In this document: one piece after another, positions 37,154-48,119 of the stretch
How positions within the stretch are numbered: position 1 is the first letter of the stretch
Layout of the letters: every line of letters begins with the position of its first letter
Program-made: the position numbers and the translations under genes
The notes under the pieces: generated by a model
Databases searched by the model: none
What the model saw: the letters and a program-made list of their open reading frames with translations, nothing else
Told to the model about the DNA's origin: nothing
Assembly (NCBI GenBank): GCA_032622095.1
Contig: CP136063.1
Span: forward strand, 66,601,897 to 66,665,896
Direction of reading: 5' to 3'
Source: Siphonodentalium dalli
Taxonomy: Eukaryota; Mollusca; Scaphopoda; Gadilida; Siphonodentaliidae
Length of the DNA stretch: 64,000 bases

Positions 37154-38507
37154 CGCTTGCTGTGAATATAGTTGTGTAATGACTCCCATGTGAGCCGCTT
37201 GCTGTGAATATAGTTGTGTAATGACTCCCATGTGAGCCGCTTGCTGTGAATATAGTTGTGTAATGACTCCCATGTGAGCCGCTTGCTGTGAATATAGTTG
37301 TGTAATGACTCCCATGTGAGCCGCTTGCTGTGAATATAGTTGTGTAATGACTCCCATGTGAGCCGCTTGCTGTGAATATAGTTGTGTAATGCCTCCCATG
37401 TGAGCCGCTTGCTGTGAATATAGTTGTGTAATGACTCCCATGTGAGCCGCTTGCTGTGAATATAGTTGTGTAATGACTCCCATGTGAGCCGCTTGCTGTG
37501 AATATAGTTGTGTAATGACTCCCATGTGAGCCGCTTGCTGTGAATATAGTTGTGTAATGACTCCCATGTGAGCCGCTTGCTGTGAATATAGTTGTGTAAT
37601 GACTCCCATGTGAGCCGCTTGCTGTGAATATAGTTGTGTAATGACTCCCATGTGAGCCGCTTGCTGTGAATATAGTTGTGTAATGACTCCCATGTGAGCC
37701 GCTTGCTGTGAATATAGTTGTGTAATGACTCCCATGTGAGCCGCTTGCTGTGAATATAGTTGTGTAATGACTCCCATGTGAGCCGCTTGCTGTGAATATA
37801 GTTGTGTAATGACTCCCATGTGAGCCGCTTGCTGTGAATATAGTTGTGTAATGCCTCCCATGTGAGCCGCTTGCTGTGAATATAGTTGTGTAATGACTCC
37901 CATGTGAGCCGCTTGCTGTGAATATAGTTGTGTAATGACTCCCATGTGAGCCGCTTGCTGTGAATATAGTTGTGTAATGACTCCCATGTGAGCCGCTTGC
38001 TGTGAATATAGTTGTGTAATGACTCCCATGTGAGCCGCTTGCTGTGAATATAGTTGTGTAATGACTCCCATGTGAGCCGCTTGCTGTGAATATAGTTGTG
38101 TAATGACTCCCATGTGAGCCGCTTGCTGTGAATATAGTTGTGTAATGACTCCCATGTGAGCCGCTTGCTGTGAATATAGTTGTGTAATGACTCCCATGTG
38201 AGCCGCTTGCTGTGAATATAGTTGTGTAATGACTCCCATGTGAGCCGCTTGCTGTGAATATAGTTGTGTAATGACTCCCATGTGAGCCGCTTGCTGTGAA
38301 TATAGTTGTGTAATGACTCCCATGTGAGCCGCTTGCTGTGAATATAGTTGTGTAATGACTCCCATGTGAGCCGCTTGCTGTGAATAATAGTTGTGTAATG
38401 ACTCCCATGTGAGCCGCTTGCTGTGAATATAGTTGTGTAATGACTCCCATGTGAGCCGCTTGCTGTGAATATAGTTGTGTAATGACTCCCATGTGAGCCG
38501 CTTGCTG
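37154..38507. repeat. 42-bp minisatellite, about 32 units
   Basis: Near-identical head-to-tail units of 42 bp (start phrase GCTGTGAATATAGTTGTGTA, end phrase CATGTGAGCCGCTT). I saw only three variants: an A-to-C change at 37392 and at 37854 (exactly 11 units apart) and a one-base insertion near 38386 that makes one 43-bp unit. Because 42 is divisible by three and the minus-strand unit contains no stop in any phase, all three minus frames stay open, producing artefactual frames of 531 and 472 residues built from 14-residue repeats. Confidence 0.97.
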
Positions 38508-38649
38508 CTCTCTGAATGCTGATTGTTCAACCATCTTTCATGGCTGAGAATGCAGCAATGTAGATACATTGGAATCGGAGCATTCCTTCGATGCACCTTT
38601 AGTTCCGTATTTCTTGGAAATGGCCTCTCCGACCTAAGGATCGGGGAGA

Positions 38650-38754
38650 GCTTTCCGATGAATGGCAACAAGCCAAAATTTTCGACTAAATCCTGAAAAA
38701 TTACTCATAATTATGTTGTGGTTATGGAGTCGATTACTTAGGGCATTACTGTAG
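38650..38754 (-). mobile_element. half of a palindromic CAGTAATG MITE (right arm)
   Basis: Runs from GAGAGCTTTCCGATGAATGG, the palindrome centre, to GGGCATTACTG-TA. It is more diverged than the full copies. The start of the spurious 531-residue frame lies in this element, more evidence that the frame is not a gene. Confidence 0.7.
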
Positions 38755-38938
38755 GCTACACTTTTCTGACTAGGGGAATCCATTAAGTATAGAAAGGGTT
38801 AACACAGCTAGGCTACATGGCAGTTAATTTCCTCAGGTATACTTAAAGGGGCACTTAATTTTTGAGTCGCCGATTATTTTGTTTATAGTGACTTGATATA
38901 CGGTTTTAATAACAATCTATGCCATAAAATATGATTAA

Positions 38939-39019
38939 CCCTTTGAGTGCCAGGGGCCGATCTCATCGGCCCTAAACCTACAAAATAAGTCTAAAGAATA
39001 TAAGAATAAATTATTAAAA

Positions 39020-39052
<33 letters not shown>

Positions 39053-39172
39053 GTTAGGCCAATGCATTCTCTTATATATGCGAGGCGACCTATGGTCGAC
39101 TCGCATATATAAGAGAATGCATTGGCACAGGGTATATGGGTTGATACAAAAATCGACCTGGCACTCAAAGGC
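38939..39172. mobile_element. TTAA type II hairpin element, 234 bp, with empty-site proof
   Basis: TTAA (38935-38938), then CCCTTTGAGTGCCAGG ... CCTGGCACTCAAAGG, then TTAA (39173-39176). The right side carries one 69-bp hairpin (39058-39126) next to a long A-run. The duplicate copy reads ATGATTAAAATAC with a single TTAA at 42307-42310, and related sites near 41329 and 44458 are also empty. Insertion therefore followed the tandem duplication and duplicated TTAA. Confidence 0.92.
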
Positions 39173-39589
39173 TTAAAATACTATAATTCATCACTATTTT
39201 AAACATTTGTGTCTCAGTAGATGCCCACAGAGAAATAGAAAACTGCTGAAACATAGAATGACTTCCCCTCCCCCCTTTGGTACCCAGAATGCAACAGAAT
39301 TCAAACTTTTTCAATGGAAGGGGAAGAACTCTATCTTTAATAATAGAGTTATTCCCCCCTGCGTTGAAACTCAACAAAAATAACATGTCCACAGTTTATT
39401 ACACCGGATAAGTTGATAATACAATATTTTGGAGCTTCCTCTTTCAAATGGTCTATAATATGGCATATGTAATCAGGGGGTTCGAAATCAAGTGGGTCTT
39501 TAATGTTCTTATTTAACATTTCAGCCCTCCTAACACTCAAGAAATTGTGTACACTCACTTACAGCTACCATAAAGAAGAAATCATCAAA

Positions 39590-39651
39590 ATGGCTGAGAA
39601 TAACTACCCTACCACACAGGCTCCAAGTGACGAGACTCCATCTGCTGGCGG
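39590..39651 (+). CDS. candidate first coding exon, duplicate 1 of the TRIM-like gene
   Basis: Identical coding content to 42723-42784: ATG at 39590, 20 codons (MAENNYPTTQ, then APSDETPSAG) and two further bases, then a GTATGC donor. Being farther from the RING exon (9.1-kb intron) it is more likely a by-product of the 3.1-kb tandem duplication or an alternative first exon. A possible upstream acceptor (CACTTACAG) precedes it, so part of the 5' UTR may be spliced. Confidence 0.45.
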
Positions 39652-39879
39652 GTATGCTTGCTTTTAACTGTTTCTATTGCACTAATTTATAAAGGTATAC
39701 ATTGGAATGGTCCATTATTATGCCTCCGACCCAAGTAGGAGGTTCAGGGCATATAGCCAAGGGCTCCGTCCGTCCACCCATCCATCCGTCTGTCTGTATA
39801 GTCTGTGCACATTTGAGCCCTATGTGGTCAGGGTCAAACTACCACCTGATGCCCGTTATTCTGTACAATTTAGGAGTTA

Positions 39880-40092
39880 CAGTTATGCCCTAAGTAATCA
39901 ACCTCTTAACCAAAGCAGAATTATGGGTAACTTTTCAGGATTTAGTCGGAAATATGGCTTGTTGCCATTCATCGGAAAGCTCTCGGTGAGAGCTTTCCGA
40001 TGAATGGCAACAAGCCATATTTCCGACTAAATCCAGAAAAGTTACCCATAATTCTGCTTTGGTTAAGAGGTCGATTACTTAGGGCATTACTG
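39880..40092. mobile_element. 213-bp palindromic CAGTAATG MITE, long form
   Basis: TA-flanked palindrome (39878-39879, 40093-40094) with a left end mutated to CAGTTATGCCC. The centre reads AAAGCTCTCGGTGAGAGCTTT. The equivalent copy in duplicate 2 is at 43013-43225. Confidence 0.85.
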
Positions 40093-40500
40093 TAATTGGT
40101 AGTCTTAATTGGTCAAACCTGTTAAAATCAACAAAGGAAAGACCACTTAAAGACCAAATGAATGTGTGTCCGTCCGTCCATCCGAACATATCACCTTGTA
40201 ACTCAGGTGTTAATTATTGGATTTTGTTGTATCGATAGCACATGTTGGGGAAAGGATGCCAACATACTACAGGTTTCATCCATTATTTTTTCACCAGATT
40301 TGCCCTTCTTTGACTTGGAAATTTGTGAATTTTGTGTCTGAAACAGTGTTGAACGATTAGGAGTTTTCAGAAAGGAGAAGTTGACTACAAGTCGATTAGT
40401 CGAACCCCTTCTCTCATAGACATGATTGATGATGGAATATCTTTGCAAACATTATTTTGAAAACTGTTATTTGTAAGTTTCTGGATAATTTATTGGGTAC

Positions 40501-40902
40501 TTATAATAATATAATAATAATGGTACTTATAAAGTGCCTATCCCTGCAAGGGCCCTAAGCTCTTCACATTATTATCCCATCTGTTGAATCATGCTGAGTC
40601 TTATGCATGCAACCATGCATTTTTATAGGTGCTTCACACGAGCGGCTTACACATACCCAACAACCAGTTCTCTGTCTCTCGTCTAGGTACGACGAAGTGA
40701 GCACAGTACGAGTGACCTTGCCCAAGGGTCACAATCTGGCTCGAGATTTGAAACAGTGTGTGTCTATATATACATGTAGCACAGTCACCGTTTAATTCGG
40801 CCAAGCCACTGTTATGGAGTCGATAGTCCACCGGCGGGGCACGAACTCATGCCAGTGCATATTTACAAGTCCGACACTCTAACATTGGGCTAGCACTACC
40901 AC
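40501..40902 (-). mobile_element. tRNA-derived SINE, copy 1
   Basis: Read on the minus strand, the head (from about 40902) has an A-box-like TAGCCCAATGT and a B-box-like GTTCGTGCCCC at tRNA-like spacing, the internal RNA polymerase III promoter of a SINE. The body includes a GGGTCACTCGTACTGTG segment and, near the 3' end, an AAGTGCC/CCCTGCAAGGG segment. The tail is a TTA/TTATTA simple repeat (plus-strand 40501-40520). A 62-residue plus-strand frame across it is a shadow. No intact tRNA gene is implied. Confidence 0.7.
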
Positions 40903-40906
40903 TTAA

Positions 40907-41151
40907 CCCTTTGAGTGCCAGGGGCCGATATTATCGGCCCTAAACATACACAATAAGTCTGTTAAAGAATATAATAGAATATATTAAAATTGTAAAAAAC
41001 TGTAAAAAAAAAAAAAAAAAAAAAAAAATTGTTAAGCCAATGCATTCTCTTATATATGCGAGGCGACCTATGGTCGACTCGCATATATAAGAGAATGCAA
41101 TGGCACAGGGTATATGGGTTGATACAAAAATCGGACCTGGCACTCAAAGGG
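40907..41151. mobile_element. TTAA type II hairpin element
   Basis: TTAA at 40903-40906 and 41152-41155, ends CCCTTTGAGTGCCAGG / CCTGGCACTCAAAGGG, hairpin at 41036-41104 with one arm mutation. It is present at the same place in duplicate 2, so it predates the tandem duplication. Confidence 0.88.
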
Positions 41152-41872
41152 TTAACAAATATGTCGTTATAATGCCAACTTAATGGTATTTGTCACAAGA
41201 AATCCAGTCAAAAATAAAAATAGTGAATGCATTTAAAGGCCCACTTAATTTTCGAGTCTCCGATTATTTTTGTTTTATAGTGACTTGATATACGGTTTTA
41301 ATAACAATATATGCCATAAAATATGATTAAAATACTATAATTCATCACTATTTGAAACATCTGTGTCTCAGAAGATGCCCAGAGAGAAATAGAACATTGC
41401 TGAAGATTCCCCACCCCCCTCTGACCCCCCAGAATGCAACAGAATTAAAACTTTTTCAATGAAAGGGGAAGAACTCTATTTTTAATATGTAGAGTTATTC
41501 CCCTTGCATTGAAAATGATACTGATTTTTACTTCAATGTTGATGACAAAACTCAACAAGAACATCATGTTCACAGTTTATGTGGGCCTTTAATCTACATG
41601 TATGTGAATAAAGAGTAGAGAAGGTAAACATCCAATCAAACAAAATTCGGAACTGCTGAAAACCGGTGCTAGAAGTTTTGTTTGAAAAAACGTTCCGTGT
41701 CTATGCCTTATGTAACAACTACTTGGTAAAGATACATAGAACATGAGAAGGATCAGTGTATCGAGCTATATTATAAAGTACTATTTATATATATTATAAA
41801 TACTAAGACAGTTAGGCTTCCCTTGCTAAACATTAATCTTATATTACAAAGTTATTATAGAATGTCGTGTGC

Positions 41873-41997
41873 AGTATGTGTTTTTCTTGTCCAGGTTGTG
41901 GTGAAAAGTCATATTGGACGAGACACGCAGCGCCCAGTCCAATATGACTTTTCACCACAACCTGGACGAGTAGAAGAAAAACACATACTGTAGATAA
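41873..41997. mobile_element. hairpin MITE with about 48-bp arms
   Basis: CAGTATGTGTTTTTCTTGTC opens the left arm. The arms pair through CAGGTTGTGGTGAAAAGTC and CATATTGGAC around a 17-bp loop (GAGACACGCAGCGCCCA). A related, shorter inverted pair (GTCATATTGAAC / GTCCAATATGAC) lies at 47608-47669. The copy in duplicate 2 is at about 45008-45131. Confidence 0.75.
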
Positions 41998-42017
41998 CAT
42001 TGTATAATGACATTTTT

Positions 42018-42141
42018 AGCTCAACTTTACTTTGTAAAGTTTGAGCTATTGCCATGGCTTTGTCGTCTGTCGTCCGTGTGTGCGTGTGTGTGTGCGTAAG
42101 GCGTCAACAATAGAGGCTACAGGTCGTACCTTTGATCGGAT
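42018..42141 (+). repeat. truncated start of the AGCTCAACTT array element
   Basis: Same opening sequence as 45159 and 62901, cut at GATCGGATC where copy 2 of the tandem duplication begins. The duplication junction therefore lies in this repeat, and an 8-bp filler (GGATTTG-like) separates it from the next copy. Confidence 0.75.
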
Positions 42142-42722
42142 CGGATTTGATCCATTAAGTATAGAAAGGGTTAACACAGCTAGACTACATGGCAGTTAAT
42201 TTCCTCAGGTATACTTAAAGGGGCACTTAATTTTTGAGTCGCCGATTATTTTGTTTATAGTGACTTGATATACGGTTTTAATAACAATCTATGCCATAAA
42301 ATATGATTAAAATACTATAATTCATCACTATTTTAAACATTTGTGTCTCAGAAGATGCCCACAGAGAAATAGAAAACTGCTGAAATCATAGAATGACTTC
42401 CCCCCCCTTTGGTACCCAGAATGCAACAGAATTCAAACTTTTTCAATGGAAGGGGAAGAACTCTATCTTTAATAATAGAGTTATTCCCCCCTGCGTTGAA
42501 ACTCAACAAAAATAACATGTCCACAGTTTATTACACCGGATAAGTTGATAATACAATATTTTGGAGCTTCCTCTTTCAATTGGTCTATAATATGGCATAT
42601 GTAATCAGGGGGTTCGAAAATCAAGTGGGTCTTTAATGTTCTTATTTAACAACTCAGCCCTCCTAACACTCAAGAAATTGTGTACACTCACTTACAGCTA
42701 CCATAAAGAAGAAATCATCAAA

Positions 42723-42784
42723 ATGGCTGAGAATAACTACCCTACCACACAGGCTCCAAGTGACGAGACTCCATCTGCTGGCGG
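42723..42784 (+). CDS. candidate first coding exon of the TRIM-like gene
   Basis: ATG at 42723 begins 20 codons (MAENNYPTTQ, then APSDETPSAG) plus two bases (GG), ended by a GTATGC donor at 42785. The RING exon at 48727 starts with a single base completing a codon, so the splice phases fit exactly (GG plus C gives Gly). The short acidic, Thr/Ser/Pro-rich leader has no domain. The upstream context ATCAAAATGG is a reasonable initiation site. The assignment rests on phase, orientation and the lack of a start codon in the RING exon. No transcript is available. The proposed intron is 5.9 kb and contains only repeats. Confidence 0.5.
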
Positions 42785-43012
42785 GTATGCTTGCTTTTAA
42801 CTGTTTCTATTCCACTAATTTATAAAGGTATACATTGGAATGGTCCATTATTATGCCTCCGACCCAAGTAGGAGGTTCAGGGCATATAGCCAAGGGCTCC
42901 GTCCGTCCACCCATCCATCCGTCTGTCTGTATAGTCTGCGCACATTTGAGCCCTATGTGGTCAGGGTCAAACTACCACCTGATGCCCGTTATTCTGTACA
43001 ATTTAGGAGTTA

Positions 43013-43225
43013 CAGTAATGCCCTAAGTAATCGACCTCTTAACCAAAGCAGAATTATGGGTAACTTTTCAGGATTTAGTCGGAAATATGGCTTGTTGCCA
43101 TTCATCGGAAAGCTCTAGGGGAGAGCTTTCCGATGAATGGCAACAAGCCATATTTCCGACTAAATCCAGAAAAGTTACCCATAATTCTGCTTTGGTTAAG
43201 AGGTCGATTGCTTAGGGCATTACTG
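43013..43225. mobile_element. 213-bp palindromic CAGTAATG MITE, long form
   Basis: TA-flanked (43011-43012, 43226-43227) counterpart of 39880-40092. Here the left terminus is intact CAGTAATGCCC. The centre reads AAGCTCTAGGGGAGAGCTT. Confidence 0.85.
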
Positions 43226-43634
43226 TAATTGGTAGTCTTAATTGGTCAAACCTATTAAAATCAACAAAGGAAAGACCACTTAAAGACCAAATGAATGTGT
43301 GTCCGTCCGTCCATCCGAACATATCACCTTGTAACTCAGGTGTTAATTATTGGATTTTGTTGTATCGATAGCACATGTTGGGGAAAGGATGCCAACATAC
43401 TACAGGTTTCATCCATTATTTTTTTTACCAGATTTGCCCTTCTTTGACTTGGAAATTTGTGAATTTTGTGTCTGAAACAGTGTTGAACGATTAGGAGTTT
43501 TCAGAAAGGAGAAGTTGACTACAAGTCGATTAGTCGAACCCCTTCTCTCATAGACATGATTGATAATGGAATATCTTTGCAAACAATATTTTGAAAACTG
43601 TTATTTGTAAGTTTCTGGATAATTTATTGGGTAC

Positions 43635-44035
43635 TTATAATAATATAATAATAATGGTACTTATAAAGTGCCTATCCCCGCAAGGGCCCTAAGCTCTTCA
43701 CATTATTATCCCATCTGTTGAATCATGCCGAGTCTTCTGCATGCATCCGTGCATTTTATAGGTGCTTCACACGAGGGGCTTACACATACCAAACAACCAG
43801 TTCTCTATTTCTCGTCTAGGTACGACGAAGTGAGCACAGTACAAGTGACCTTGCCCAAGGGTCACAATCTGGCTCGAGATTTGAAACAGTGTGTGTCTAT
43901 ATATACATGTAGCACAGTCACCGTTTAATTCGGCCAAGCCACTGTTATGGAGTCGATAGTCCACCGGCGGGGCACGAACTCATGCCAGTGCATATTTACA
44001 AGTCCGACACTCTAACATTGGGCTAGCACTACCAC
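43635..44035 (-). mobile_element. tRNA-derived SINE, copy 2
   Basis: Duplicate of 40501-40902 with few substitutions. Both A- and B-box-like sequences are retained. It directly abuts the TTAA element at 44040. Confidence 0.7.
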
Positions 44036-44039
44036 TTAA

Positions 44040-44285
44040 CCCTTTGAGTGCCAGGGGCCGATATTATCGGCCCTAAACCTACACAATAAGTCTGTTAAAG
44101 AATATAATAGAATATATTAAAATTGTAAAAAACTGTAAAAAAAAAAAATAAAAAAAAAAAAATTGTTAAGCCAATGCATTCTCTTATATATGCGAGGCGA
44201 CCTATGGTCGACTCGCATATATAAGAGAATGCAATGGCACAGGGTATATGGGTTGATACAAAAATCGGACCTGGCACTCAAAGGG
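44040..44285. mobile_element. TTAA type II hairpin element
   Basis: TTAA at 44036-44039 and 44286-44289; duplicate of 40907-41151 with a T interrupting the A-run. The 69-bp hairpin is at about 44170-44238. Confidence 0.88.
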
Positions 44286-45158
44286 TTAACAAATATGTCG
44301 TTATAATGCCAACTTAATGGTATTTGTCACAAGAAATCCAGTCAAAAATAAAAATAGTGAATGCATTTAAAGGCCCACTTAATTTTCGAGTCTCCGATTA
44401 TTTTTGTTTTATAGTGACTTGATATACGGTTTTAATAACAATATATGCCATAAAATATGATTAAAATACTATAATTCATCACTATTTGAAACATCTGTGT
44501 CTCAGAAGATGCCCAGAGAGAAATAGAACATTGCTGAAGATTCCCCACCCCCCTCTGACCCCCCAGAATGCAACAGAATTAAAACTTTTTCAATGAAAGG
44601 GGAAGAACTCTATTTTTAATATATAGAGTTATTCCCCTTGCATTGAAAATGATACTGATTTTTACTTCAATGTTGATGACAAAACTCAACAAGAACAACA
44701 TGTTCACAGTTTATGTGGGCCTTTAATCTACATGTATGTGAATAAAGAGTAGAGAAGGTAAACATCCAATCAAACAAAATTCGGAACTGCTGAAAACCGG
44801 TGACCGGTGCTAGAAGTTTTGTTTGAAAAAACGTTCCGTGTCTATGCCTTATGTAACAACTACTTGGTAAAGATACATAGAACATGAGAAGGATCAGTGT
44901 ATCGAGCTATATTATAAAGTACTATTTATATATATTATAAATACTAAGACAGTTAGGCTTCCCTTGCTAAACTTTAATCTTATATTACAAAGTTATTATA
45001 GAATGTCGTGTGCAGTATGTGTTTTTCTTGTCCAGGTTGTGGTGAAAAGTCATATTGGACGAGACACGCAGCGCCCAGTCCAATATGACTTTTCACCACA
45101 ACCTGGACGAGTAGAAGAAAAACACATACTGTAGATAACATTGTATAATGACATTTTT

Positions 45159-47393
45159 AGCTCAACTTTACTTTGTAAAGTTTGAGCTATTGCCATGGCT
45201 TTGTCGTCTGTCATCCGTGTGTGCGTGTGTGTGTGCGTAAGGCGTCAACAATAGAGGCTACAGGTCGTACCTTTGATCGGATCTTTATGAAATTTGTCAT
45301 AGCTGTTGACATCAACATTTGTACTGGAATGATTCATTTTGGGGTCATTCGGAAAAAAAACATGGCCGCCAGCGGCCATCTTAGATTTCAAAATTCAATC
45401 CATTAGCACGGGCTACAGGCCGTACTGTTCGTCTGATCGTCATGAAATTTAATATTGACATGTAGATGGGAACGAGTAATCTTGGGGTCATCCGGCCAAA
45501 AAACATGGCCGCCAGCTGCCATCTTGGATTTTACTCTTTGTATGACTAAATCCTTTAGCACGGGCTACAGGTCGTACCTTTAGTCTGATAATCATGAAAT
45601 TTGTCATGGCTGTTGAAATTGGAATGTAGATGGGAACGAGTCATTTTGGGGTCATTGGGACAAAAAACATGGCCGCCAGTGGCCATCTTTGTTTTCAAAA
45701 TTCAATCCATTAGCACGGGCCACAGGTCGCACTGTTCGTCTGATCATCATGAAATTTGTCATGGATGTTAATATTGACATGTAGATGGGAACGAGTCATT
45801 TTGGGGTCATTCGGCCGAAAAACATGGCCGCCAGCAGCCATCTTGGATTTTACTCTTTGTATGACTAAATCCTTTAGCATGGGCTACAGGTTGTACCTTT
45901 AGTCTGATCATCATAAAATTTGTCATGGATGTTAACAATGACATGTAGATTGGAACGAGTCATTTTGGGGTCATTCGGCCAAAAAACATGGCCGCCAGCA
46001 GCCGTCTTGGATTTTACTCTTTGCATGACTAAATACTTTAGCATGGGCTACAGGTCCTTCTTTTAGTCTGATCATCATAAAATTTGTCATGGATGTTAAT
46101 AATCACATGTAGATGGGAACGAGTCATTTTGGGGTCATTTGGCCAAAAAACATGGCCGCCAGCAGCCATCTTGGATTTTACTCTTTGTATGACTAAATAC
46201 TTTAGCACGGGCTACAGGTCATACCTTTAGTCTGATCATCATGGCTGTTGATATTGGAATGTAGATGGGAACGAGTCATTTTGGGGTCATTCGGACAAAA
46301 AACATGGCCGCTAGCGGCCATCTTGGATTTCAAAATTTAATCCATTAGCACGGGCCACAGGTCATACTGTTTGTCTGATCATCATGAAATTTGTCATGGA
46401 TGATAATATTGACATGTAGATGGGAACGAGTAATTTTGGGGTCATTCGGCCAAAAAACATGGCCACCAGCAGCCATCTTGGATTTTACTCTTTGTATGAC
46501 TAAATTCTTTAGCACGGGCTACAGGTCGTACATTTAGTCTGATCATCATAACATTTGTCATGGCTGTTGAAATTGGAATGTAGATGGGAACGAGTCATTT
46601 TGGGGTCATTCGGACAAAAAACATGGCCGCCAGCAGCCATCTTGGATTTCCAAATTTAATCCATTAGCACGGGCCACAGGTCGTACTGTTCGTCTGATCA
46701 TCATGAAATTTGTCATGGATGTTAATATTGACATGTAGATGGGAACGAGTAATTTTGGGGTCATTTGGCGAAAAACATGGCCGCCAGCAGCCATCTTGGA
46801 TTTTACTCTTTGTATGACTAAATTCTTTAGCACGGGCTACAGGTCGTACCTTTAGTCTGATCATCATAAAAATTTTCATGAATGTTAATAATGACATGTA
46901 GATGGGAACGAGTCATTTTGGGGTCATTGGGCCAAAAAACATGGCCGCCAGCAGCCAACTTGGATTTTACTCTTTGTATGACTAAATCCTTTACCACGGG
47001 CTACAGGTCGTACCTTTAGTCTGATCATCATAAAATTTTTCATGGCTGTTGAAATTGGAATGTAAATGGGAACAAGTCATTTTGGGGTCATTCGGACAAA
47101 AAACATGGCCGCCAGTAGCCATCTTGGATTTCAAAATTTAATCCATTAGCACGGGCCACAGGTCGTACCTTGAGTCTGATCGTCATAAAATTTGTCATTG
47201 ATGTTAACGATGACATGTAAATGGGAACGACTCATTTTGGGGTCATTTGGCCGAAAACATGGCCGCCAGCAGCCATCTTGGATTTTACTTTTCTCTTCAT
47301 GTCTATAAACTAGTATTAGACATTCAACTTTCCACATTCCTAATCGCTCCATTGACTGTAATATATTAAATTATTCCCTGTCCAAGTTGAGCT
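45159..47393 (+). mobile_element. array element with AGCTCAACTT/AAGTTGAGCT ends
   Basis: Opens AGCTCAACTTTACTTTGTAA, followed by a TTTGAGCTATTGCCATGGC segment and a GTGTGT tract, then about 13 diverged units of roughly 150-165 bp. Each unit has ATCATCATGAAATTTGTCAT, GACATGTAGATGGGAACGAG, TTTTGGGGTCATT and ACATGGCCGCCAGCAGCCAT phrases. It closes CCAAGTTGAGCT, and the related end at 60647 shares the following CAGTGTCATTGACAC, so the true terminus may be slightly further out. No protein frame survives. Confidence 0.8.
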
Positions 47394-47399
47394 ACAGTG

Positions 47400-48115
47400 T
47401 CATTGACACTTTCATTATTATCCAATTGTGTGTTTATATATCCAAATTTATGGAATAAAACTTTTGTGGTTATTTTGAACAGTAAACAGGGAAGTGAAAA
47501 AAAACTCAATGCGGGAAGTGAAACGGGTCTGCTAAATCCACAGTATTGCACGCGCATCACAATTTCACCGATTCATTAGGCAGAGTTACTTTGTGAGTCC
47601 TGATAAAAAAGTCATATTGAACATTCGGGTGTCCAAGATGATTTTCGGGAGTCCAATATGACTTTTTCCTGGATTATCACATGACGGCTTTTGCCCAATC
47701 AGAAATACTGTTAGTTAAGGGATGGATAATAATACAATATACAGCTAATTAAATAAACAACATGCCAGCTAGCCCAGCAGCTCACCAGAACATAGCTGTC
47801 AGTGCTTTTTGAGATAAACTGTGGTCACCGTGCATAATCAGTTGGGATCTCGATCTTCATGTGTTACACCTGTGGTAACACCCGGCTTAAGTGCACAAAT
47901 AATTTTAAAACTGAACTTTGCATCCCATACTTTCTGAATAAATTCTCCAATCAGTTAGAAATTAAAAATATACATTTGAATCTGTTGGAATGGTCTATAA
48001 TTTATCTGGTGGGCTGTTCAGGAAATATTAGCAGACGACAGATAACACTGGTGTAGAAGGATTCCTGTTCATTGGTGGGAATTGTTAGATAATAAGTTCA
48101 ACAAAAGGCTGTTTG
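47400..48115. other. intergenic (within proposed intron), no recognised exon
   Basis: Contains an inverted AAAGTCATATTGAAC / GTCCAATATGACTTTTT pair at 47606-47671 related to the hairpin MITE at 41873. Otherwise unmatched. A 65-residue frame at 47859-48056 lacks splice sites or domains. Confidence 0.4.
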
Positions 48116-48119
48116 TTAA

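Larger units (their letters stand above)
38778..42149 (+). repeat. tandem duplication, copy 1 (about 3.37 kb)
   Basis: Head-to-tail partner of 42150-45282. It starts ATCCATTAAGTATAG and ends inside an AGCTCAACTT-family repeat at about 42141. It is longer than copy 2 by 238 bp because of one TTAA element inserted only here. It contains a candidate first exon, a 213-bp palindromic MITE, a SINE, a TTAA type II element and a hairpin MITE. The two copies differ at only scattered bases, so the duplication is young. Confidence 0.92.
42150..45282 (+). repeat. tandem duplication, copy 2 (about 3.13 kb)
   Basis: Second copy of 38778-42149 without the 38939-39172 element. Within each copy a further, older pair is visible: the CGATTATTTTTG/TATAGTGACTTGATATACGG segment appears at 42240 and again, more diverged, at 44395. 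Confidence 0.92.

Noticed and set aside
37154-38507. CRISPR-like regular array
   Set aside because: Units are contiguous with no variable spacers, and the context is a eukaryotic repeat-rich region.
37076-38671. 531- and 472-residue minus-strand frames made of 14-residue repeats
   Set aside because: They are produced by the 42-bp minisatellite, which has no stop in any minus phase. The longer frame starts inside a MITE arm and changes repeat phase at a one-base insertion.
40607-40795. 62-residue frame repeated at 43725-43928
   Set aside because: It is conserved only because the DNA is duplicated, and it lies antisense within a tRNA-derived SINE.
40836-40902. tRNA gene on the minus strand
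   Set aside because: A- and B-box-like sequences are present but the cloverleaf is not intact and a SINE body and tail follow.
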